A DNA stretch of 64,000 nucleotides from Saccharibacillus brassicae (GTDB lineage: Bacteria > Bacillota > Bacilli > Paenibacillales > Paenibacillaceae), in contig NZ_CP041217.1 of the NCBI RefSeq assembly GCF_006542275.1, positions 1,225,501 through 1,289,500 of the forward strand, given 5' to 3'. Under the pieces are notes generated by a model that worked only from the letters and a program-made list of their open reading frames with translations, did not search any database and had not been told where the DNA came from. Shown here piece by piece: positions 27,612 to 35,404 of the stretch (its first letter is position 1; every line of letters begins with the position of its first letter). The position numbers and the translations under genes were made by a program.

Positions 27612-28721
27612 TTAGCGAATCGTAAACACCCTCGAAGCCGCGTCCGCTCTCGCCTGGGACGACGCGTACAGCACCCGGTCCGGCTGCTTGTAGAACTGCG
27701 GCCACAAGCCGTGCCGATAAGCGGCCGACCCCGGAAAGGTCGGATCGGTCGCCCGGACCGCCACCGCATAGACGTGAACCTGTTGCCCGGTCCGGGCTCC
27801 GGTCGCCTGCCGCAGATCGATCCGATACCGGAACGTCCGGGCTTCGTACAGGCTGAAGCGGACCGGAGACATTTTCCACCTGCCGCCCGAACCGACCTTG
27901 TAATGCAGCCGAATCTCGGCCGGCGCGTTACGGTCATATCGATTCGTGCGCGGATTGTCGGTGCCCGCATAGGCGGTCAGGTACAGCAGGCTGCCGTCCT
28001 GCCAGTCGGCGGACACATAATCGAGATCCGAGCCGCCGTTCCACGTCGCAAGCGAAGCGTGGCGGTAGAACGGATACATCGGCATCGTCCGGCTGCTTGG
28101 ATCGCCGCTGCGGCCGCGGCTGACGTGCTGGATATGCAGATGCGGGTTATAGCGCTTGGCCCGGTCGACCGTGCCGATCACGGTCGTCTCGGTCACATAA
28201 TCGCCGACGCGCAGGCCCGAACCGCCGGAACCCGCCGGATCGATATGCACGTATTGGACGTAGTCGCCGTCGGGCGTGCCGTCCCCGTCGGTGTCGTGAT
28301 CAATGATCACGCTGCCGAGCTGGGCCGACGTGTCGGACTTGATCTCGGTCACCCTGCCGGGCAGAATCGCGTAGACGCGTTCTCCCGCGGCCATGGCCAA
28401 GTCCGCGCCGTTATGCGGATTGGTTCCGCCGACTACGCTGCGCGGCTGATTCGTCTTGCTTTCGATCGGCGCATAGCGTTCGAGCACGCCGTCCGCATCG
28501 CTGCGGGCCGGCGTCAGAGCCGGCGCGATCGACGTGCGGACGCCGTACTGCTGAACAAAGCGCGCGCCGTAATCGGCCGCCGAAGCCGTCGATACCGCGC
28601 CGAGCGCAAGCAGCGCGCAGACGACCGCGCCGATCCGGCGCAGCGGCCGATGGCGGCGCATGCCCTTACGCTCCCGAACGTACCCGGTTCCGGTTCCATA
28701 TCCGCTTCGCTGATGCTTCAT
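27612..28721 (-). CDS. Secreted M23-family metallopeptidase-like protein
   Basis: A 369-residue exported protein. A basic N terminus (1-30) precedes a hydrophobic signal segment (about 30-49, cleavage after STASA). The LytM/M23 fold is marked by the zinc ligands H103 and D107 (NPHNGADLA) and the HLH motif (H194, H196). Such domains cut peptidoglycan cross-links. An insert DHDTDGDGTPDGD (141-153) has a calcium-loop-like acidic pattern unusual inside this fold. The C-terminal ~150 residues form a beta-rich domain of unknown role. The ATG overlaps the stop of the upstream gene (ATGA), and GAGGAGG precedes it, so the two proteins are translationally coupled. Confidence 0.85.
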   Translation of the reverse strand: MKHQRSGYGTGTGYVRERKGMRRHRPLRRIGAVVCALLALGAVSTASAADYGARFVQQYGVRTSIAPALTPARSDADGVLERYAPIESKTNQPRSVVGGTNPHNGADLAMAAGERVYAILPGRVTEIKSDTSAQLGSVIIDHDTDGDGTPDGDYVQYVHIDPAGSGGSGLRVGDYVTETTVIGTVDRAKRYNPHLHIQHVSRGRSGDPSSRTMPMYPFYRHASLATWNGGSDLDYVSADWQDGSLLYLTAYAGTDNPRTNRYDRNAPAEIRLHYKVGSGGRWKMSPVRFSLYEARTFRYRIDLRQATGARTGQQVHVYAVAVRATDPTFPGSAAYRHGLWPQFYKQPDRVLYASSQARADAASRVFTIR

Positions 28722-29878
28722 GTCCCCGCCTCCTCGCCAATATCGATCGTATACGTCGATTCCGTCCCGGTTGCCCGGCTGCGCGTCCGAACGAGCAGCC
28801 GCTCGGCGTCCTGCCACGACAGGCCGAGGATCGAAGCGCCCGCGGGCTCCGCGATCGTGCGGCTTTTGAGCGTGCGCGCTTCGATCAGTATCAGCGTCGA
28901 CACGCGGCTCGAACGGTCGGGCGCGTTCAGAACCGCGAACGTTCCGCCGTCCGCGGACGCGGCCGCGGAACGGACATGCCCCAGTCCGCCGCCCTTGAAC
29001 GTGCGGGCCTTGCCGGCGGACAGATCGCGTACGCTCAGCGAACCGTCCTTCGTCTGCGACAGCAGATGCGTGCCGGAGACGGCCGAGACGGAATAGCCGG
29101 AGACGAGCTTGGCCGACGCTCCGGTCGAGCTGTCCACGCGCACGATGCCGCCGTCGCCCAGATCGAGATAGAAGCGATTGTCGTTATCCCAGCCGAGCAG
29201 CGTGTAGCCGGCTCCGTAGATCTTTTTCTCCGCTCCCGTCCGCAGGTCCTTGATCCAGTTCTCTCCGTCTTCGCTGCCGGTCGACGGGAAGCTGCGCGTC
29301 GTCCAGTACAGCAGCTTGTGCCCGTCGGGGCTGATCGAAGCACGCTTGCCCCAAACGACCATCTTGGGCGCTCCTCCGGCTGTCGCACTGCGGACAGTCT
29401 TGCGGTAGCCGCCCGTTTGTCCGAGCAGAAACGGGGACAGCGTCTTCCGCTGTGGATCGAGCTTGTAGAGGGACGACGCGTATTCGACCAGCGCCTGCCC
29501 GTCCGGAAGAGTATGCAGCTCGTAACCGAGATCCGGCGAAGGCAGCGGAACCAGTCGGCCGTCCGATTCGGCATAGCGGAAAGTCAGCGTCTCGTTCAGG
29601 CCGTCCGCCCGAAGCCTCGCCGTGAACGTGCCGGTCTGCCCCTGCGCGGCCCGCGTGCCGGCCAGACTTCCGGCGCGGCCGGTCGCCGGATCGATCGAAG
29701 CCGCGGCCCGCTGCTTCTCCGCCCGTCCGGGCAGCTTGAGCAGCGTACCGCCTTGCCCGGCCATCAGCCCGGGTTGTTTGCCCGCCCCCGTCCAGGCATC
29801 GGTATCCGCGAGCGCGGCGCCCGAAGCCACGGCGAGCAGCAGCGCGGCCGCGGCGGCGATTTTGAACGTTTTTCGCAT
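28718..29878 (-). CDS. Secreted protein of probable beta-propeller fold, unknown function
   Basis: A 386-residue protein with a clean signal peptide (1-28, ending GAALA). The body consists of recurring short beta blades with polar turns, for example KRASISPDGHKLLYWTTRSF, LLGWDNDNRFYLDLGDGGIVRVDS, and AAASADGGTFAVLNAPD, a style seen in TolB/WD40-type propellers. No catalytic motif is visible. It overlaps the M23 peptidase gene by four bases, so the two products may act together at the wall, perhaps with the propeller as binding partner (inference). The start at 29878 has a modest GAGAGGA site. Confidence 0.7.
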   Translation of the reverse strand: MRKTFKIAAAAALLLAVASGAALADTDAWTGAGKQPGLMAGQGGTLLKLPGRAEKQRAAASIDPATGRAGSLAGTRAAQGQTGTFTARLRADGLNETLTFRYAESDGRLVPLPSPDLGYELHTLPDGQALVEYASSLYKLDPQRKTLSPFLLGQTGGYRKTVRSATAGGAPKMVVWGKRASISPDGHKLLYWTTRSFPSTGSEDGENWIKDLRTGAEKKIYGAGYTLLGWDNDNRFYLDLGDGGIVRVDSSTGASAKLVSGYSVSAVSGTHLLSQTKDGSLSVRDLSAGKARTFKGGGLGHVRSAAASADGGTFAVLNAPDRSSRVSTLILIEARTLKSRTIAEPAGASILGLSWQDAERLLVRTRSRATGTESTYTIDIGEEAGT

Positions 29879-29982
29879 AGTCGGTTCATCCTCTCTTTCC
29901 GGTACGAAAGTTCTCTTGATGCGCCCTAATGTACGCGATAACTCGCATACATGCAATAAAACGGACAAATTGGAAATGGTTA

Positions 29983-30011
29983 TTGAAAAATAGGGCTAAA
30001 GGTATTATTCT
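29983..30011 (+). promoter_or_regulatory. Candidate promoter of the FapA-like gene
   Basis: TTGAAA, 17 bp and TATTCT on the plus strand in an AT-rich divergent intergenic stretch, about 100 bp before the start codon. Confidence 0.4.
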
Positions 30012-30108
30012 ATTCCATAACAAAGACTTAATTCCCTGTCCGTCTAGCTCTCAAGTTGCACGTCTATTTGCCGTGTTCTGATCTATCATCCCAAAGGAGG
30101 TTATTCGC

Positions 30109-31953
30109 ATGCCGGAATCCCTGATTGTGCCGGAAAAGCCAGACTTGTTCGATGTCCCTGCGTCTACCGGCTCCGGCAGCGTCACCCATCCTCCGTCTTC
30201 GCCGCCGGTCCATGCGGACGGCACGATCCGCGTGCGCGCGGGCAAATTTCAAGTGACCGATCCGGCGGGAGAAGGCGAACCCGCCGTTCTGCTGCCGGCC
30301 GCGCCGCTGCGATTTTGGCTCAACGGCGCCGAGCTGCTCTCCGCTTCGGCGGTTCGCTCGGTCGACCGGATCGAATGGGAATACCCGGACGAGCCGATGT
30401 ACGACATCGAAGTCTCGCCCGATCGCATGCAGGCGGTCATTCGCGTCTTCGCCGAGATCCGCCATGCCTGGACGCTTGCAGACACCGCCGCCGCACGCAC
30501 GCTTTCGCCGAGCGCGCGTCCCGACACTGACACCGTCGTTCGGCGGCTCGGGATCGCCGAGCTCATGGCCGAAGTCGGAGCGCTTGGCATTCGCCAGCAT
30601 CTGGACGTCCCCGCTATCGTGCAAGCGCTTCAACAGGCGAACGGCCAGCCGGCCGCTTTCGCTTTCGGGCGCCAGCCGCTGCCCGGCCGTGATGCCGAGC
30701 TGGAGCTTCGGTTCGAAGAGTGTATCGAAAATGCGTTCGAAGAAGCCGGCGGTTCCCTCGATTACCGCAGCCATCTGCGCATTCCGTCTGTCCAGCCGGG
30801 CGACCTGCTGGCCCGGGTCATCCCTTCGGAGCCGGGCATGCCGGGCTATGACGTATACGGCGAATCTATTGCCGCGCCTCCGGTACGCGAGCTCGACGTG
30901 CGCGCCCGGCAGCATGTTGAAGAACGGGAACCCGGCGTATTCGTCGCCGCCAAATCCGGCCGGCCGTGCATCACGGAAGGAGCCGTCCGCTATCTGGACG
31001 TCTCCGACGCTTACGTCGTGCAGGGCGACGTCAACCTGAAGACCGGGCATATCGTCTTTTCGGGCGACGTGACCATTCAGGGGAACGTGACCGACAACAT
31101 GATCGTCGAGTCGCTCGGCAACGTCTACGTATCGGGCGGCGTCTACCATTCGACGATCACGGCGGCCGGCAGCATCGTCGTGCAGGGCAGCACGATCGGC
31201 AGCTGTCTGTATTCCGGCAGCTTCGGCCTGACGTTCAACCGTCTCTATCACCTCTCGATGCAGCTCAAGGACGAGACGGCGATGCTGCTGCAGGCGGCGC
31301 GCACGCTGTATGCCGAAGTCGGCCGGCGGGGACAGTCTGCCCGCTTCGGCCAGGTCGTCCTGCTGCTCATGAAGACGAAGTTCAAAGAGATTCAGCCGCG
31401 GGTACGCGAGCTGCTGCAGGTGCTCGTCGCGGTGCAGCGCAGCACCGGCGGCGCTTCGAACGAGTTTGCCGACGACCTGAACCTGATGCTGTCGCCGGCC
31501 CAGATGATCGAATCGCTGGACGAGCCGCTGCTCGTCCGCCTGCAGGGCAGCCTGGAGCGGGAGCATTCGTTCGTGAACGATATGCAGCAGGGCGATTCGC
31601 GGATCGAATTGTCCCGCTGCCAGACCAGCACGATCAAATCGAACGGAGACCTCGTGATCCACCGCGAAGGCGTTATGCAGAGCGATCTGTATTCGACCGG
31701 CTCGATTACGTTCGTGCATCCGGTCTCGGTCTGCCGCGGCTCCTGCCTCGAAGCGGAAGAGCGGATCGACGCGCGGATCGTCGGCAGCGCCGGCGGCGCG
31801 CCCTGCATCCTGCGCGCCCGGCAGAGCATCCATGTGCACCGCATGTTCGAAGGGAAAATTTCCGTCGGCACCCAGCACCGCAATATCCTGACTCCGGTGC
31901 AGGATTATACGTTCGGCATCCCCGAGCCGGACGCGAACGCCGTGCCGGGCTGA
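30109..31953 (+). CDS. FapA/DUF342 family protein
   Basis: A 614-residue protein of the FapA (DUF342) family. The N-terminal ~200 residues are a poorly conserved alpha/beta region. From about residue 220 the family core appears (DYRSHLRIPSVQPGDLLARVIPSEPGMPGYDVYG). A parallel beta-helix-like run follows (AYVVQGDVNLKTGHIVFSGDVTIQGNVTDNMIVESLGNVYVSGGVYHSTITAAGSIVVQGST), then a helical hairpin, then a second beta-helix part (YSTGSITFVHPVSVCRGSCLEAEERIDARIVG). It has no signal peptide. FapA-like proteins are linked to surface or flagellar functions in other bacteria, but a biochemical role here is not evident. AAAGGAGG precedes the ATG. Confidence 0.85.
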   Translation: MPESLIVPEKPDLFDVPASTGSGSVTHPPSSPPVHADGTIRVRAGKFQVTDPAGEGEPAVLLPAAPLRFWLNGAELLSASAVRSVDRIEWEYPDEPMYDIEVSPDRMQAVIRVFAEIRHAWTLADTAAARTLSPSARPDTDTVVRRLGIAELMAEVGALGIRQHLDVPAIVQALQQANGQPAAFAFGRQPLPGRDAELELRFEECIENAFEEAGGSLDYRSHLRIPSVQPGDLLARVIPSEPGMPGYDVYGESIAAPPVRELDVRARQHVEEREPGVFVAAKSGRPCITEGAVRYLDVSDAYVVQGDVNLKTGHIVFSGDVTIQGNVTDNMIVESLGNVYVSGGVYHSTITAAGSIVVQGSTIGSCLYSGSFGLTFNRLYHLSMQLKDETAMLLQAARTLYAEVGRRGQSARFGQVVLLLMKTKFKEIQPRVRELLQVLVAVQRSTGGASNEFADDLNLMLSPAQMIESLDEPLLVRLQGSLEREHSFVNDMQQGDSRIELSRCQTSTIKSNGDLVIHREGVMQSDLYSTGSITFVHPVSVCRGSCLEAEERIDARIVGSAGGAPCILRARQSIHVHRMFEGKISVGTQHRNILTPVQDYTFGIPEPDANAVPG

Positions 31954-31987
31954 ACGCGGACGCCCGCCAGCTCCCGAGGCCGAATGC

Positions 31988-32030
31988 AAAAAGCGCGGAA
32001 ACGAAGTTCACCTTCGTTTCCGCGCTTTTG
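31988..32030. terminator. Bidirectional terminator between fapA-like gene and rdgB
   Basis: An 18-bp perfect stem (AAAAGCGCGGAAACGAAG with CTTCGTTTCCGCGCTTTT) and a 5-base loop. Confidence 0.95.
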
Positions 32031-32091
32031 CCGTTTCCGTTCTTATCCGATTCAGATCCAGTTCGCTCCCGAGTCTTGTGCGTTTCCGCCG

Positions 32092-32730
32092 CTAGCCGTT
32101 CAGCTTCTTCAGCAGTTCCTGCAGAGCCGCTCCGCGGTGGCTGATCCGCTGCTTCTCCTCGACGCTCAGTTCCGCCATCGTGCGCTCGTACTGCGGCACG
32201 AAGAACAGCGGATCATAGCCGAAGCCGCCCGCGCCGGCCGTCTCCGACGTGATCCAGCCTTCGACCTGGCCTTCGGACTCCAGCGTGCGGCCGGTCGCCG
32301 GATCGTACATCGCCAGCGCGCAGACGAACTTCGCCGGACTCAGCAGTGGCTGCTCCGTGTCGTCGCCGAGGCGTCTGCGCATCAGCTCGTCCATCAATTT
32401 GGCGTTGTTCGCCGCGTCGTTGCCGTGTTCGCCGGCGTATCGTGCCGAATGTATGCCCGGCGCTCCGTCCAGCATCTCGACGCACAACCCCGAATCGTCG
32501 GAAATGACCGGCAGATTCAGAAAATCGCCGATTTCTTTCGCTTTTTTGAACGCGTTCTCCGCGAAGGTCCGGCCGTCTTCCACGACTTCCGGCGCTTCCG
32601 GATACTCGTGCAGGCTGCGCACTTCCTTGCCGAGCGGTTCCAGCGCATGCCGGAACTCGCGCACCTTGCCCATATTGCGGGTCGCCATGACTATAATCTC
32701 TCTGCCGTTTCCGCTGCCTGCTTCGCTCAT
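32092..32730 (-). CDS. rdgB: XTP/dITP diphosphatase (non-canonical purine NTP pyrophosphatase)
   Basis: A 212-residue housekeeping enzyme that hydrolyses dITP, XTP and ITP to the monophosphates, keeping deaminated purines out of DNA and RNA. Family motifs are [12 protein letters not shown] near the N terminus, [25 protein letters not shown] with the catalytic Asp, and [11 protein letters not shown]. The start ATG overlaps the rph stop as ATGA, giving translational coupling; the rph-rdgB pair is also found in B. subtilis. About 14 residues precede the usual family start, so the internal Met (position 15) is an alternative start. Confidence 0.95.
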   Translation of the reverse strand: MSEAGSGNGREIIVMATRNMGKVREFRHALEPLGKEVRSLHEYPEAPEVVEDGRTFAENAFKKAKEIGDFLNLPVISDDSGLCVEMLDGAPGIHSARYAGEHGNDAANNAKLMDELMRRRLGDDTEQPLLSPAKFVCALAMYDPATGRTLESEGQVEGWITSETAGAGGFGYDPLFFVPQYERTMAELSVEEKQRISHRGAALQELLKKLNG

Positions 32731-33485
32731 GCCAATCCTCCGCTTCCGTGACTGCCGATCTTCAGCGCGTTCGCGCCGAGCGCTTCCCGCTGGAGCCCGA
32801 TCATCTGCCGGACGCCATGCTCGCCGAGTTCGAGCAGGGCGTTCAATTCGGCGCGGCTGAACGGCCGCTCTTCGCCGGTCCCCTGCAGCTCGACGAATTC
32901 CCCGGCTCCGGTCATCACAATGTTCATATCGACCGCCGCGGAAGAATCTTCGTCGTAGCGCAGGTCGAGCAGCGCTTCGCCGTCGACGACGCCCACGCTG
33001 ACCGAAGCGAGGTAATCGGTAATCGGATACGTCTTGAGCTTGCCCTGCGCTTCGAGCTTGTTCATGGCCAGGCACATCGCCACAAACGCGCCGGTAATCG
33101 AAGTCGTTCGCGTGCCTCCGTCCGCCTGGATCACGTCGCAGTCGACGATGATCGTCCGCTCTCCGAGCGCCTGCAGATCGACGACCGCGCGCAGGGCGCG
33201 GGCGATCAGGCGCTGGATTTCCATCGTGCGTCCGCCCAGCTTTCCTTTGGCCGATTCCCGGATGCTGCGCGAATGCGTCGCCCGGGGCAGCATCGAGTAT
33301 TCGGCCGTGACCCAGCCGCGTCCCTGACCTTTCATAAACGGCGGCACTTTTTCTTCCACTGTGGCGTTGCAGAGCACTATCGTATCGCCTACCGTGATCG
33401 TAACCGAACCTTCCGCGTATTTGTTCGTGTCGATCTCAAGCTTGACGGGACGAATCTCGTCCGGTTTTCTGTCGTTCCTGCTCAC
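32727..33485 (-). CDS. rph: Ribonuclease PH
   Basis: A 252-residue phosphorolytic 3'-to-5' exoribonuclease that trims tRNA 3' ends. Characteristic stretches are [67 protein letters not shown], and [20 protein letters not shown] with the phosphate-binding Arg. Length and motifs are normal. The start is GTG with GGGAGG eight bases upstream. First gene of the rph-rdgB operon, divergent from pgpA. Confidence 0.96.
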   Translation of the reverse strand: MSRNDRKPDEIRPVKLEIDTNKYAEGSVTITVGDTIVLCNATVEEKVPPFMKGQGRGWVTAEYSMLPRATHSRSIRESAKGKLGGRTMEIQRLIARALRAVVDLQALGERTIIVDCDVIQADGGTRTTSITGAFVAMCLAMNKLEAQGKLKTYPITDYLASVSVGVVDGEALLDLRYDEDSSAAVDMNIVMTGAGEFVELQGTGEERPFSRAELNALLELGEHGVRQMIGLQREALGANALKIGSHGSGGLA

Positions 33486-33634
33486 TTTTGTATCCTCCCG
33501 TATCCGTCTGTTCGACGCTTCGTTGTGTTCATTTTAGCAAAATCCGCCGGGGAAAGCACATGTTCCTCGCCTTTTTGGACAGTTTTTGTTTCATCGGCAC
33601 CGAAATTGTACAGAAAGGAAGAGAGGTGATTAAC

Positions 33635-34231
33635 ATGCAAAATCCGGAAAAAATTACGCCCAAAGAAGAAAAAATGGGCATTCCCGAACGTCAGGCTTAT
33701 TCGCTCAACAGCCGCAAAGTAGCCGAGGCGACCCGAAGCTGGCTGGACAAGCGCGGCGTGAAAATCGAAGAGATTGCGGAACTGGTCCTTTTTCTGCAGC
33801 AAAAATATTACCCCGAACTGACAATGGAAGAATGCGTGCATAACGTGGAAAAAGTGCTCGAAAAGCGTGAGGTGCAAAACGCCGTGCTGACCGGCATCCA
33901 GCTCGACGTGCTTGCGGAAGAAGGCAAACTGCTGTCCCCGCTGCAGGAAATGATCAAAAACGACGAAGGGCTGTACGGCGTGGACGAGATTCTCGCGCTG
34001 TCGATCGTCAACGTGTACGGCAGCATCGGCCTGACCAATTTCGGTTACGTCGACAAGCTCAAGCCCGGCATTCTGGAGCGGCTGAACGACAAAAACCTCG
34101 GCCCCGTCCATACGTTTCTCGACGATATCGTCGGCGCGATCGCCGCGGCGGCCAGCAGCCGGATCGCGCACAACAAGCAGACCGAACGCGAAGTGTCGAT
34201 CGAGCTGCCCAAAGAACCCGGCGACGACTGA
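33635..34231 (+). CDS. pgpA: Phosphatidylglycerophosphatase A (YutG type)
   Basis: A 198-residue protein closely matching the Bacillales YutG/PgpA family: VKIEEIAELVLFLQQKYYPELTMEECVHNVEKVLEKREVQNAVLTGIQLD, GLYGVDEILALSIVNVYGSIGLTNFGYVDKLKPGI, and VHTFLDDIVGAIAAAASSRIAH. It dephosphorylates phosphatidylglycerophosphate to phosphatidylglycerol at the membrane. The first ~18 residues are an extension beyond the conserved core. GAGAGGTG precedes the ATG. It ends before two hairpins at 34239-34260 and 34306-34330. Confidence 0.93.
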   Translation: MQNPEKITPKEEKMGIPERQAYSLNSRKVAEATRSWLDKRGVKIEEIAELVLFLQQKYYPELTMEECVHNVEKVLEKREVQNAVLTGIQLDVLAEEGKLLSPLQEMIKNDEGLYGVDEILALSIVNVYGSIGLTNFGYVDKLKPGILERLNDKNLGPVHTFLDDIVGAIAAAASSRIAHNKQTEREVSIELPKEPGDD

Positions 34232-34299
34232 GCGATATGGAGCGATGCCCGCATCGCTCCAACCGGCATTGCCCGAACCGGCATCCCCCAAAACGCGCC

Positions 34300-34333
34300 A
34301 AAAAGAGGCAGGACCAAATCGGTCCTGCCTTTT
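34300..34333. terminator. Terminator after pgpA
   Basis: AGGCAGGACC and GGTCCTGCCT form a 10-bp stem followed by TTTT, with an A run on the other side. It can also serve the SseB-like gene that converges from the other strand. Confidence 0.9.
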
Positions 34334-34425
34334 CGCATGCCGCCGGTTCGCCGGAGTATCGCAGGGACGTCCCTTTTTCCCTGCCTCCGCGAACATAAGG
34401 CGGCCGCGCCGTCAAGCCACGCCCG

Positions 34426-35202
34426 TCAAGCCCGGCGCACGACCTGCTTGAGGCGTCCGAACTTGCGGTAGAACGGCTCGCAGTCCGCTTCGAAATAACG
34501 TTCCAGACCGCTGAGGCCGTCCAGCCGCACGAAATCGACAGGCGGATCGGGAATACACGCCGAGGAAGCGCGCAAGCTTGCCGCCCGTACCACTTCTTCC
34601 CATTCCCCTTCGGCTTCGACCGCGATCAGCGTGTGCGGCGGATCTCCGCTCTCGGGATTGTAATAATGCGCGCTGTACGCAAGCTTCACATTCGAGAACG
34701 ATCGAAACACTTCCGAGAGGCCGCTCAGCAGCTCGGTCGGTTCCTGCACCGGACGCCCGAGCATAATCTGACGGTCCGTATCCAGCGTATAGCTCTGCGG
34801 CATTGCCAGCAGGCTTCCGTCGAGAATCGATTCGATTTCGGTAGCCGGAAACTGCTTGGCGAACGGCGCGCCGGGATTTAGCCAGACGTCCGAACCGCGA
34901 ACGAGTCCGAACAAATCCATCGCGTTCATCGAGATATAACGCATCTCCTGCTCGATCGAACGCTGCAGCATCTCCAGGGAACTGAATACGGGCAAATACG
35001 TTTTGCCTTCGATTTCCACGCATGGCAGGCGCACTTCCGCTTTTTCCCGGATCATTCCGTCTTCGACCGGCACGTCGCCTTCCATATGTAGCGCATACAG
35101 TTCCGCACGTTGAAGCTCCTCATAGAATGCCCTGCGCCGTGACGGATATTCGACCGCCTCGCTTAGAGCTATTTCCAATCGGTTTTGGGGTGTAAAACTC
35201 AT
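34426..35202 (-). CDS. SseB-like protein (enhanced serine sensitivity family)
   Basis: A 258-residue cytoplasmic protein. The N-terminal half matches the SseB N-domain (YALHMEGDVP, LPCVEIEGKTYLPVFSSLEML, DLFGLVRGSDVWLNPGAPFAKQFPATEIESIL). The C-terminal half matches SseB_C (LGRPVQEPTELLSGLSEVFRSFSNVKLAYSAHYYNPESGDPPHTLIAVEAEGEWEEVVR). The family was named from serine sensitivity in E. coli; the biochemical role is unknown. Two adjacent ATG codons follow AAGGAGG; the second (35202) has the better spacing of six bases. Confidence 0.85.
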   Translation of the reverse strand: MSFTPQNRLEIALSEAVEYPSRRRAFYEELQRAELYALHMEGDVPVEDGMIREKAEVRLPCVEIEGKTYLPVFSSLEMLQRSIEQEMRYISMNAMDLFGLVRGSDVWLNPGAPFAKQFPATEIESILDGSLLAMPQSYTLDTDRQIMLGRPVQEPTELLSGLSEVFRSFSNVKLAYSAHYYNPESGDPPHTLIAVEAEGEWEEVVRAASLRASSACIPDPPVDFVRLDGLSGLERYFEADCEPFYRKFGRLKQVVRRA

Positions 35203-35289
35203 CATTTCCCTCCTTTCTTGTAGGTCTTCTATAATGAACATGGATTGAAAAAGGATTGCAGAAAAAGGATTACTGCTGTCTTATAAGAC

Positions 35290-35318
35290 ATTTTATACCT
35301 GTTTATAGGTAAAAGCAA
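35290..35318 (-). promoter_or_regulatory. Sigma-A promoter of the SseB-like gene
   Basis: TTGCTT, 17 bp and TAAAAT on the minus strand, 88 bp before the start. Its -35 lies in the T run of the upstream terminator. Confidence 0.55.
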
Positions 35319-35355
35319 AAAAAAAGAGGACTTCCCGGTTACAGGAAGTCCTCTT
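35316..35355 (-). terminator. Terminator after the stalk-domain protein gene
   Basis: AAGAGGACTTCC and GGAAGTCCTCTT form a perfect 12-bp stem with an 8-base loop; a nine-T run follows on the minus strand. Confidence 0.95.
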
Positions 35356-35404
35356 GAAGCTTGATTGAAAAGTGTCCGTCCGAAAGGACAGGTTGGCGAA
35401 CTGA

